A stretch of 6,428 bases of DNA from Bacteroidota bacterium (GCA_013287095.1 JABDEJ010000100.1:1-6428); one strand, 5' to 3'. Positions 1 through 6,143 are shown, counted from the first letter of the stretch. Notes: a model not told the origin generated them from the sequence alone. A program made the numbers and translations.

Positions 1-10
1 CCATTCAGGA

Positions 11-45
11 CTAACGCCTAATGCCTAAACACTAACCCCTAATTC
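11..45. repeat. Degenerate heptamer array, five units of CTAAnnN
   Basis: Five consecutive 7-nt units starting at 11, 18, 25, 32 and 39 each begin with an invariant CTAA followed by three variable bases. Read on the minus strand (the sense of the hydroxylase gene) the unit is nnnTTAG. The TAG stop of the hydroxylase is the end of one unit (32-38), and the last codons (Ile-Arg-Gly) lie inside the array. The invariant four and free three positions are directly visible; any function is unknown. The array may continue left of base 11 in weaker form. Confidence 0.75.
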
Positions 46-649
46 CTTTCTTCGGATATGTCCCGAAAACAATATCCCAAAGCGGTGATGAAACACCAAA
101 AGCATTGTCAGGCTCCTTAAAATGATGAATATTATGATATTCCCAGTAGAACTTAAAGGCATTTTTAGGTTTGCGAAAAGCATGTAATGTATAGTGGATC
201 ATATCATAGCAAATATATCCTGTAATAAATCCTCCAAAAAAAACACTCACATACCTCCCCAAAATAAGGTTAAAAACGAAAAAGAAAATAAACGCAATTG
301 CCAGGCTGGCTATCGGAGGCATCACAAGCCTTAATTTATCTTTGGGGTATTCATGATGTACCCCATGTATCAGGTAGTGAAAGCGTTGCGCCCATTTAGT
401 TTCATTTACAAAGTGAAATATATACCTGTGTAAAATGTATTCAAAAAAGGTCCAGGTAAAAACGCCGGCAATATAAATTATTGCCAAAGTGAAGAAAGTA
501 GGGTGTACGTGAGTATAAAAATACCATACAAGCCCCCCAACAAGTGGGATATAAATTGCCAGGATCGCAATAGGATTGGTTTTGGTACCAAATTCCAACA
601 ATTCACTTTTGAATAACCTGGCCCGACCTTTTGCTTTTACAGTGTACAT
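32..649 (-). CDS. Fatty acid hydroxylase superfamily membrane protein (FA2H/Scs7-like), downstream paralogue
   Basis: 205-residue integral membrane protein with the complete ten-histidine di-metal signature of the Scs7/FA2H branch of the fatty acid hydroxylase (sterol desaturase) superfamily: H74-x4-H79, H95-x2-H98-H99, H152-x3-H156 and H172-x2-H175-H176. Hydrophobic stretches lie near residues 27-46, 51-72, 110-130 and 133-150, so the histidine clusters should face the cytoplasm. Family members use O2 to hydroxylate fatty acyl chains, in FA2H/Scs7 at C2 of sphingolipid acyl groups; the substrate here is inferred. There is no cytochrome b5 domain, so electrons must come from another protein. 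It aligns without gaps to the adjacent upstream copy (131 of 199 identical by my count; only about 45% in the first 60 residues, about 75% afterwards). The ATG at 649 aligns with the start chosen for the paralogue. I see no promoter directly upstream, so it is probably cotranscribed with that gene across a 68-bp gap. The last residues (GIRG) are encoded by a heptamer array. Confidence 0.9.
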   Translation of the reverse strand: MYTVKAKGRARLFKSELLEFGTKTNPIAILAIYIPLVGGLVWYFYTHVHPTFFTLAIIYIAGVFTWTFFEYILHRYIFHFVNETKWAQRFHYLIHGVHHEYPKDKLRLVMPPIASLAIAFIFFFVFNLILGRYVSVFFGGFITGYICYDMIHYTLHAFRKPKNAFKFYWEYHNIHHFKEPDNAFGVSSPLWDIVFGTYPKKGIRG

Positions 650-655
650 TTAAAT

Positions 656-687
656 GATTAAAAGATTGAAAAATTAAAAGATTTGCG
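656..687. repeat. Degenerate octamer array (unit [GA]ATT[AG]AAA) just upstream of the downstream hydroxylase
   Basis: Units at 656, 664 and 672 follow an exact 8-nt register (GATTAAAA, GATTGAAA, AATTAAAA), and a decayed fourth unit at 680 begins GATT. In the sense of the hydroxylase gene the unit reads TTTyAATy, and the array stops 6 bp before its ATG at 649. It replaces any recognisable ribosome binding site. Simple AT-richness could give a chance resemblance, but the fixed register over three units argues for a true tandem array. Confidence 0.6.
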
Positions 688-707
688 GGTGCACAATTGT
701 ATGCTTA

Positions 708-757
708 GACTCATTGATCATTGATCATTTGTCTTTTGACCCCTGATACCTGACTCC
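708..757. repeat. Degenerate heptamer array across the 3' end of the upstream hydroxylase
   Basis: On the plus strand three exact tandem heptamers of form TGAnnCC start at 737, 744 and 751. They are preceded by a diverged heptamer at 730 and by two identical TTGATCA units at 714 and 721. On the minus strand the whole stretch from 756 down to 708 divides into seven 7-nt units. The array encodes the last dozen or so residues of the upstream hydroxylase (tail ending GIRGQKTNDQ) and supplies its TGA stop. It resembles the array at 11-45: 11 of 15 bases match around the shared GIRG codons, with the same heptamer phase. Confidence 0.7.
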
Positions 758-1362
758 TTTTTTGGTGGATAAGTTCCGAATACAAGATCCCAAAGCGGAG
801 ACGAAACGCCAAATGCTTTATCAGGATGTCTGAAATGATGGATATTATGATATTCCCATGCAAACTTGAGGGCGTTTTTGGGGGGGCGCACTGCATGAAG
901 GGTATAATGGATCATGGCATAGCAAAGATAGCCTATAATGAAACCGCTGAAAAATACAAGCCCAAAACTCCCCATAGTCAACCTGAAAATCGTGAAAAAA
1001 ACCCCTGCAATAATGATGCTGGGTACGGGTGGCATCACGAGCCTTTGTTTATCTTTTGGGTATTCGTGATGCACGCCGTGTACAAAATAGTGAAAACGTT
1101 GCGCCCATTTGGTATCGTTCACAAAATGGAAAACGTACCTGTGAAGGATATATTCAAAAAAAGTCCAGCTAAATAGCCCTACGAAGAATATACTGATAAG
1201 AGCCGCGGCACTTGGCTCTACGTAGTTGTGAAAATACCATAACAAAAAGGCACACAATGGAATATACATGCCGAGAATAATAGCTGGGTGCGTCCTGGTA
1301 AGCAGATCAAGGATCTTATTATCAAATAATTTTGCACTTCCTTTTACTTTTACCGTCGCCAT
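718..1362 (-). CDS. Fatty acid hydroxylase superfamily membrane protein (FA2H/Scs7-like), upstream paralogue
   Basis: 214 residues from the ATG at 1362. All ten family histidines are present at the same numbers as in the neighbouring copy (H74, H79, H95, H98, H99, H152, H156, H172, H175, H176), so both copies should be catalytically competent. The predicted activity is O2-dependent hydroxylation of a fatty acyl chain in the cytoplasmic membrane; the exact substrate cannot be read from sequence. The frame stays open to a TTG at 1392, but that codon is part of a TATTTTTG promoter word, and residue 1 of the paralogue aligns with the ATG at 1362, so the shorter form is preferred. No clear Shine-Dalgarno sequence precedes it. 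It is the first gene of a probable two-gene minus-strand unit. Its C-terminus is about nine residues longer than the paralogue's, because the reading frame runs on through a heptamer array. That tail is unlikely to be functional family sequence. Confidence 0.9.
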   Translation of the reverse strand: MATVKVKGSAKLFDNKILDLLTRTHPAIILGMYIPLCAFLLWYFHNYVEPSAAALISIFFVGLFSWTFFEYILHRYVFHFVNDTKWAQRFHYFVHGVHHEYPKDKQRLVMPPVPSIIIAGVFFTIFRLTMGSFGLVFFSGFIIGYLCYAMIHYTLHAVRPPKNALKFAWEYHNIHHFRHPDKAFGVSSPLWDLVFGTYPPKKESGIRGQKTNDQ

Positions 1363-1389
1363 TAGGTTCTTATCTCTTGATTTCGCCTT

Positions 1390-1397
1390 CAAAAATA
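1390..1397 (-). promoter_or_regulatory. Bacteroidota-type -7 promoter element (TATTTTTG) for the hydroxylase pair
   Basis: The minus strand reads TATTTTTG, an exact match to the phylum's TAnnTTTG -7 consensus, ending 27 bp before the ATG at 1362. This implies a short leader of about 20 nt. No TTG/TTTG -33 word is found at the usual 17-23 bp upstream, so the assignment rests on the -7 word and its position. Confidence 0.5.
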
Positions 1398-1529
1398 CAA
1401 AAATTTGACCAAATAAGTTTTTTTCAGTTATCGTAACGGCCGTCGTTCAATAGTAGATCGAATGAAATTTGAACCCGAAGGCTTACTTGAGAAAATTTGC
1501 TGCTTCACACGGCAATTTTGCGTCGGCCA

Positions 1530-1569
1530 ATTAACACATCGTCTCATTAGCACATTATCATATTAGAAA
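1530..1569. repeat. Degenerate octamer array (ATTAnnAn-like) directly upstream of the E1 promoter
   Basis: Five units follow an exact 8-nt register at 1530, 1538, 1546, 1554 and 1562. Four begin with ATTA (ATTAACAC, ATTAGCAC, ATTATCAT, ATTAGAAA). The second unit keeps only the leading AT. The array ends 2 bp before the TATTTTTG word at 1572, so it occupies the place where a -33 element would lie. The periodicity is seen directly; a regulatory role is inference. Confidence 0.6.
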
Positions 1570-1571
1570 TG

Positions 1572-1579
1572 TATTTTTG
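1572..1579 (+). promoter_or_regulatory. Bacteroidota-type -7 promoter element (TATTTTTG) for the E1 dehydrogenase
   Basis: Exact match to TAnnTTTG, 19 bp before the ATG at 1599. It overlaps the codons that would follow an upstream in-frame ATG at 1569, which argues against that start. The same eight bases occur as the -7 word of the divergent hydroxylase promoter. No -33 TTG is present at normal spacing; the octamer array lies there instead. Confidence 0.5.
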
Positions 1580-1598
1580 CAGGAAAGTAAAACATGGC

Positions 1599-4016
1599 AT
1601 GGCGAAGGCAGTAATGGTAGAAGAACCAAAGGCAATAACTTTCGATGAATTTAAAAAGCAGACGCTTGATGATTATCGGTTAGCTCATATCAGCCGACAG
1701 GCTAGTCTGCTTGGAAGGAAGGAAGTGTTGACAGGTAAAGCCAAGTTTGGCATATTTGGGGATGGCAAAGAACTGGCCCAGATTGCCATGGCGAAAGCTT
1801 TTAAGAACGGGGATTTTCGTTCAGGCTATTACCGTGACCAGACTTTTATGTTTGCCATAGGGGAATTGACTGTTAAACAGTTTTTTGCACAGTTATATGC
1901 AGATACAAGTATTGAAAGGGAACCTGCTTCTGCAGGCAGGCAAATGAACGGCCACTATTCCACCCGCAGCCTGAATGAAAACGGAGATTGGAAAAACCTG
2001 ACTGAAACAAAAAATTCTTCGTCAGATATTTCACCTACTGCGGGTCAAATGGCAAGATTGCTTGGACTGGCTTATGCGTCAAAATTATACAGAAACAACA
2101 AACATTTAGAATACCTGACCCAATTTTCAGATCACGGAAATGAGGTAGCATTTGGAACCATTGGCAATGCATCCTGTGCAGAGGGGCCTTTTTGGGAATG
2201 TATCAATGCCGGCGGGGTGCTAATGGCACCGATGGCCATTTCTATCTGGGATGATGAGTACGGTATTTCCGTACCTAACAAATACCAGATCACTAAGCAG
2301 GATCTGAGCGAAATATTAAGCGGGTTTTCTTACAGCGAGGAAAAGCACCAGGGGTATCATTTACACACTGCCCGTGGTTGGAACTATGCAGAACTTGTAA
2401 AAATGTATGAAGAAGGCATTGAATCTGTCAGAAATAATCATATCCCTGCCATTTTCCACATTAAAGAAATGACCCAACCACAGGGTCATTCTACTTCGGG
2501 GTCACATGAAAGATATAAGTCTAAAGAGCGTTTGGCATGGGAGTCTGAATATGACTGCCTGAAAAAGATGCGTGAATGGATGCTGGAACAGGGAATTTCA
2601 AATGCTGAAGAACTGGATTCCATAGAAAACGATGCAAAGAAATTTGTAAAGCAGGAACAAAAAGCTGCTTCTGAAGAAGCTACGCGCGGAATACTTGATG
2701 ACCGTCTGGCTTTAGTTAATTTATTTAATGAGATAGCCGCCGCAAGCTCTCAAAAAGAAGCAATTCTGAAAGAAGTAGAATCGCTGAAAGATTCTTTGGA
2801 TATAGACAAACGAACGAATATCCATGCCTGCTGGAACGTATTGTTCCTGAGCAGGAAGGATAGTGAAACTGAAGCCAGGAGAAATTTACTGGCCTGGAAA
2901 AACAAGGTGGCCCAAATAAATGAACAGGATTATAGCTCTGATTTGTACAGCGGCACTGCTTTAAAGGTGCCAGAAGTAAAGGTAGCTTATGCAGATGATG
3001 CTATAACAGTTGATGGGCGCGAAGTACTTGTCAAATTCTTCGAAACCGCATTTGAAAATGATCCTAGAATTTTTGCTTTTGGTGAAGATGTGGGAAAAAT
3101 CGGGGATGTAAACCAGGGTTTGGCTGGATTACAGGAAAAGTTTGGCGAAATACGAATTACAGATACTGGTATTCGCGAAACAACCATAATAGGGCAGGGG
3201 ATAGGCACCGCCATGCGTGGCCTAAGACCAATAGCCGAAGTACAATACCTTGATTATCTTGCTTATGCCATTCAAAGCCTTACTGACGACCTTTCTACGT
3301 TATATTATAGAACAAGAGGCGGACAAAAAGCACCTTTGATTGTAAGGACCCGCGGCCACAGGCTCGAAGGAATCTGGCATTCAGGGTCTCCGATGGGTTT
3401 TATTATCAATGCATTGCGTGGAATGTATGTTTGTGTCCCTCGTAACATGACCAAAGCAGCGGGGTTTTACAATACACTTTTAAAGTCGGATGAACCTGGG
3501 CTTGTCATCGAGCGTCTCAATGCTTATCGCCACAAAGAAAAAATGCCTTCCAATCTTGCAGATTATACTTTGCCGTTAGGTGTGCCTGAAATTTTGGTCG
3601 AGGGAACCGATATTACTATTGTCACTTATGGTGCTTGTACAGACGTTGCAAAAGAGGCTTTAGAAAAATTAAACGAATCAGGTATCTCTGTGGAACTAAT
3701 TGATGTACAGACTTTATTGCCTTTTGATATTAACCATTCTATTGTTGAATCCCTCAAAAAAACCAACCGGGTTATATTTTTTGATGAGGACGTACCCGGA
3801 GGATGTTCTTCTTATATGATGCAAAAAGTTCTGGAAGAACAAGGCGGATATTTCTACCTTGATTCTCAGCCTAAAACACTGACAGCCAAAGAACACCGCC
3901 CAGCTTATGGTTCTGATGGCGATTATTTCTCAAAACCAAATGCTGAGGATGTATTCCTGGCAGTGTATGAGATCATGAATGAGGTAGATCCCGGGAAATG
4001 GCCGGAGTTTTATTGA
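1599..4016 (+). CDS. Fused E1 alpha-beta thiamine-diphosphate dehydrogenase (probable branched-chain 2-oxoacid dehydrogenase E1)
   Basis: An 805-residue fusion of the usually separate E1 alpha and beta subunits, predicted to carry out ThDP-dependent oxidative decarboxylation of a 2-oxoacid and to pass the acyl group to a lipoyl E2 in the cytoplasm. Alpha part, about 20-340: YRD motif at 78-80, ThDP-region GNASCAEG at 189-196, WDDEYGIS at 217-224, GHSTSG loop at 296-301. A helical, charged linker covers roughly 340-460. Beta part, about 465-800: FGEDVG with the cofactor-activating Glu at 496, the GIWHSG histidine at 594, and a transketolase C-terminal domain from about 660. The usual metal ligands Asp (of GDG) and Asn appear here as N190 and D219. 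The ATG at 1599 (MAKAV...) is chosen because a promoter word overlaps the alternative at 1569; 1614 is another possibility. E2 and E3 are not in the window. Branched-chain rather than pyruvate specificity is inferred from family resemblance and is the least certain part. Confidence 0.88.
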   Translation: MAKAVMVEEPKAITFDEFKKQTLDDYRLAHISRQASLLGRKEVLTGKAKFGIFGDGKELAQIAMAKAFKNGDFRSGYYRDQTFMFAIGELTVKQFFAQLYADTSIEREPASAGRQMNGHYSTRSLNENGDWKNLTETKNSSSDISPTAGQMARLLGLAYASKLYRNNKHLEYLTQFSDHGNEVAFGTIGNASCAEGPFWECINAGGVLMAPMAISIWDDEYGISVPNKYQITKQDLSEILSGFSYSEEKHQGYHLHTARGWNYAELVKMYEEGIESVRNNHIPAIFHIKEMTQPQGHSTSGSHERYKSKERLAWESEYDCLKKMREWMLEQGISNAEELDSIENDAKKFVKQEQKAASEEATRGILDDRLALVNLFNEIAAASSQKEAILKEVESLKDSLDIDKRTNIHACWNVLFLSRKDSETEARRNLLAWKNKVAQINEQDYSSDLYSGTALKVPEVKVAYADDAITVDGREVLVKFFETAFENDPRIFAFGEDVGKIGDVNQGLAGLQEKFGEIRITDTGIRETTIIGQGIGTAMRGLRPIAEVQYLDYLAYAIQSLTDDLSTLYYRTRGGQKAPLIVRTRGHRLEGIWHSGSPMGFIINALRGMYVCVPRNMTKAAGFYNTLLKSDEPGLVIERLNAYRHKEKMPSNLADYTLPLGVPEILVEGTDITIVTYGACTDVAKEALEKLNESGISVELIDVQTLLPFDINHSIVESLKKTNRVIFFDEDVPGGCSSYMMQKVLEEQGGYFYLDSQPKTLTAKEHRPAYGSDGDYFSKPNAEDVFLAVYEIMNEVDPGKWPEFY

Positions 4017-4022
4017 TTTGAA

Positions 4023-5303
4023 TCAAAACATAAGTACTTCGTTTTTTGCATGTTTCCGACTTTGCATCAGCCAATAAAGCACAACAGGTATTCCAACCCT
4101 TCCTAAAACCATATCCAACATCAGGATATATTTTCCATAAAGGGATAATGTCGGTGTAATGCCAGAACTCAAACCAGTATTGGTAAAGGCTGATAGCACT
4201 TCAAAGCGTAGGGATGATTTTGGTATTTCAGGATCAACTGCCATCAGGAATATCAGGCTGAGAATAAGTACTCCTGCTACATAATACAAGAATAAACGCA
4301 TCGGAATAGCTCCAATCCGGTTTTTTTTGGTAAATATTGAGGATAAAACTGATGTTTTTATCCCTCCGCCTGGTGACGAAGCAGAAGCTCCGATGATCAT
4401 CAAAACGGTGTAAAGTATCGAAAGGGAATGGGCGATGGTTGACACATTTACGGAATAAAACCCTGCTGACCGGGCCCCTGCCACATTGAAAATCGCTGTA
4501 AAAGCGGCTTCAATAAGTTTTTTGCCAGCCAAAGAGCGATCTATTTCTGAAATGTACCAGATAATGCTTCCACCGGCAATCAAACCAATCGTTGAATACA
4601 ATGCAATCCTGGTTTGCAATGTCCAGTTTTTATCAGGATCAAGCATTCGTTCTCTTAGTCTTTTGATAGAAATGAGGTCGAAGGTGGTCGCATAACCGAT
4701 AGATCCTAAGACGATAACGCCAGTAACAGCAAATAGTAGGAGATATGAATGGCTTATATTGGGATTACTGAAATTCCCTTCAAGATTGCTGAAACCGGAA
4801 TGACAAAAAACCGATACCCCATGAAAAAAGGCATAGCCAAGCTTTTCTGTAGTTGTAAAATGAACATCCCCGGTCCAGAATGCGTATAAAATGCCTGAAC
4901 TAACAAGTTCAAAGGCTAAAAGGTAAATACATATATTACGGAGTATTTTCTTAAAAGGATTGATGTGACTGGTTTCCGAATTTAAAAGTTTTTCGTTATC
5001 AATAAATAAGGATCCTTTAGCCAACATCCAACCGAAATAAAGAGAAAAGCTGATAATGATTATGGCACCAAATTGAATCAAAGCCAGTACTATAAGTTGA
5101 CCTTGCATTGTGAAAATTCCTGCAAAGTCGCATATCTGTAATCCTGTGAGGGTTACGGCGCTAATTGTCGTAAACAATACTTCCAGATTAGTAAGGGGCC
5201 TATTTGCAATACCGGGCAATGAAAGCAAAATAAAACCAATCACTGATAAGCAAAGATAAAACAGGATAAAGGACCGGATAAGATTGAATTTTCGCATCAT
5301 CAT
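4023..5303 (-). CDS. TrkH/KtrB-type potassium (cation) transporter, membrane subunit
   Basis: A 426-residue polytopic membrane protein of the Trk/Ktr/HKT superfamily, which moves K+ inward through four pseudo-repeated M1-P-M2 units. The four pore-loop filters are recognisable: TLTGL (51-55), CHSGF (167-171), ARSAGF (277-282) and TNTGLS (374-379), each with its conserved glycine. Also present are the intramembrane-loop motif ASSPGGGIKTS (308-318) and the closing GRVG (401-404). The length fits KtrB-like members. No cytoplasmic nucleotide-binding partner (TrkA/KtrA) lies in the window, so it must be encoded elsewhere. The start has three consecutive ATGs (5303, 5300, 5297) without a clear Shine-Dalgarno. 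The gene lies 69 bp downstream of the hydrolase in the same direction and may be cotranscribed, although a weak hairpin sits between them. It converges on the E1 gene with only 6 bp between the stop codons. An Na+-permeable variant cannot be excluded. Confidence 0.88.
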   Translation of the reverse strand: MMMRKFNLIRSFILFYLCLSVIGFILLSLPGIANRPLTNLEVLFTTISAVTLTGLQICDFAGIFTMQGQLIVLALIQFGAIIIISFSLYFGWMLAKGSLFIDNEKLLNSETSHINPFKKILRNICIYLLAFELVSSGILYAFWTGDVHFTTTEKLGYAFFHGVSVFCHSGFSNLEGNFSNPNISHSYLLLFAVTGVIVLGSIGYATTFDLISIKRLRERMLDPDKNWTLQTRIALYSTIGLIAGGSIIWYISEIDRSLAGKKLIEAAFTAIFNVAGARSAGFYSVNVSTIAHSLSILYTVLMIIGASASSPGGGIKTSVLSSIFTKKNRIGAIPMRLFLYYVAGVLILSLIFLMAVDPEIPKSSLRFEVLSAFTNTGLSSGITPTLSLYGKYILMLDMVLGRVGIPVVLYWLMQSRKHAKNEVLMF

Positions 5304-5348
5304 ACAAAGAACGTGAAGTTTTTGGAATTGCCCTGACCTCAGAAGATA

Positions 5349-5367
5349 CGCATAAGAGTTTTATACG
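5349..5367 (-). terminator. Weak stem-loop between the hydrolase and the potassium transporter
   Basis: In the minus-strand transcript, CGUAUAA pairs with UUAUGCG (seven pairs, one a G-U) around a 5-nt loop, 5 nt after the hydrolase stop codon. The stem is AU-rich and only a short, interrupted U stretch follows. It could be a weak or partial terminator or attenuator, or chance. Confidence 0.2.
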
Positions 5368-5372
5368 ATGTT

Positions 5373-5990
5373 TTATTCCAATACTTTTTTCACCACGGGA
5401 TAAATCATCTTTTCCCATAAAGCATATTCCTTTGCCGAAGGATGAAGGCCATCTGTGGCTACTAGTTCAGGATGATCTTTCATTCCCAAAGAAACTGGAA
5501 AGATATCTACAACCTCGAGACCTCTTTTTTTCGCTTCTACCTTAATTATATCATTAAACCCCGTCAATCCCTGGGAGATATCCCGCCCTCTTGCGTATTG
5601 CCCACCTGAAGGTGTCACACCAAAATCAGGGATCGTGACCAAAACCAGGTTCTTTTTGTTTTGAAGTTTTGATTGCAGATGCTCTATGATAAAATTAAGG
5701 TTTTTATGAAAGGTTTCTACACTCACGCCCTGAACCCAATCGTTGACGCCGATAAGCAAAGTTGCGAAGGTAGGGTTTGATTGATCATAAACGGGAAGTT
5801 CCAGATCAATCACATTCTGGGTAGTCCATCCAGTTTTTGAAGGGTTTGCGACCAGGGAAATGTTTACTCCATTGTTTTTTAAGTTGTTGGTAAGCAGGGT
5901 AGGCCAGGCCTCATCGGGTTCTATGGCTCCTTCGCCAATGGTATAGGAATCCCCGATGGCTGCATATCTTATTTCTGGTTTATTGCTCAT
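5373..5990 (-). CDS. SGNH/GDSL-family hydrolase, probable esterase or lysophospholipase-like
   Basis: 205 residues covering one complete SGNH domain. Block I is GDSYTIGEG with nucleophile S15. The block II glycine is G54 (in PSKTGWTT), and block III is GVND with N83. Block V is DGLHPS with D180 and H183 completing the Ser-Asp-His triad. Members cleave ester or thioester bonds; the substrate cannot be told from sequence. No signal peptide is seen from the ATG at 5990, so it should be cytoplasmic. The frame remains open upstream to ATGs at 6071 and 6077 and a TTG at 6098. That extension is hydrophobic, but it lacks the positive N-region of a signal peptide, has proline before its only cysteine (no lipobox), and would cross the inverted repeat at 6005-6031, so the short form is preferred. 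It is divergent from ispD and may be transcribed together with the downstream potassium transporter. Confidence 0.85.
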   Translation of the reverse strand: MSNKPEIRYAAIGDSYTIGEGAIEPDEAWPTLLTNNLKNNGVNISLVANPSKTGWTTQNVIDLELPVYDQSNPTFATLLIGVNDWVQGVSVETFHKNLNFIIEHLQSKLQNKKNLVLVTIPDFGVTPSGGQYARGRDISQGLTGFNDIIKVEAKKRGLEVVDIFPVSLGMKDHPELVATDGLHPSAKEYALWEKMIYPVVKKVLE

Positions 5991-6004
5991 TATTTTGTGT
6001 TTGC

Positions 6005-6031
6005 CCGTATTTTGACAAGGAATAAATACGG
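6005..6031. promoter_or_regulatory. Perfect 8-bp inverted repeat in the hydrolase-ispD divergent region
   Basis: CCGTATTT at 6005-6012 and its exact reverse complement AAATACGG at 6024-6031 are separated by 11 bp. The repeat ends 15 bp upstream of the hydrolase ATG. The centre-to-centre distance of 19 bp would put both arms on nearly the same face of the helix, which suits a dimeric repressor; a hairpin in the hydrolase leader is the alternative. The symmetry is seen; operator function is inferred. Confidence 0.35.
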
Positions 6032-6034
6032 AGG

Positions 6035-6042
6035 CGAAACTA
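6035..6042 (-). promoter_or_regulatory. Possible -7 element (TAGTTTCG) for the hydrolase
   Basis: The minus strand reads TAGTTTCG, one mismatch from TAnnTTTG, 44 bp before the ATG at 5990. If it is real, transcription would begin inside the adjacent inverted repeat. One mismatch and no -33 element make this weak. Confidence 0.2.
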
Positions 6043-6115
6043 ATTATATGTGTCAATAAAACTACATCCATGAACATAAATACGTAGAACCTGCTCAAAA
6101 AGATTCATCTTTATA

Positions 6116-6123
6116 TAACTTTG
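6116..6123 (+). promoter_or_regulatory. Bacteroidota-type -7 promoter element (TAACTTTG) for ispD
   Basis: Exact match to TAnnTTTG located 20 bp before the ispD ATG, nearly the same spacing as at the E1 gene (19 bp). The predicted leader is only about a dozen nucleotides, in keeping with the absence of a Shine-Dalgarno sequence. No -33 TTG is found at standard spacing. Confidence 0.5.
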
Positions 6124-6143
6124 CTATGAAGTGAACTCATAAC

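Noticed and set aside
11..45. CRISPR-like or telomere-like repeat
   Set aside because: The units are only 7 nt, contiguous and degenerate, with no spacers or cas genes; similarity of TTAG to telomere repeats is superficial in a bacterial genome.
714..727. TTGATCA doublet as a regulator operator
   Set aside because: It is in register with the surrounding heptamer array and lies at a gene end, so the array explains it better.
826..1176. 116-codon open frame on the plus strand opposite the upstream hydroxylase
   Set aside because: It is fully antisense to a gene with a complete catalytic signature and has no recognisable domain or promoter.
1363..1392. Ten-residue extension of the upstream hydroxylase from TTG 1392
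   Set aside because: The TTG belongs to a -7 promoter word and the paralogue lacks an equivalent extension.
1569..1598. Extended N-terminus of the E1 dehydrogenase from ATG 1569
   Set aside because: The bases right after this ATG form the TATTTTTG promoter word, so a transcript would start downstream of it.
5991..6098. N-terminal extension of the SGNH hydrolase with a hydrophobic stretch resembling a signal or lipoprotein sequence
   Set aside because: The longest form begins with TTG, the region has no positive N-terminus, proline precedes the only cysteine, and it would cover the inverted repeat and candidate promoter.
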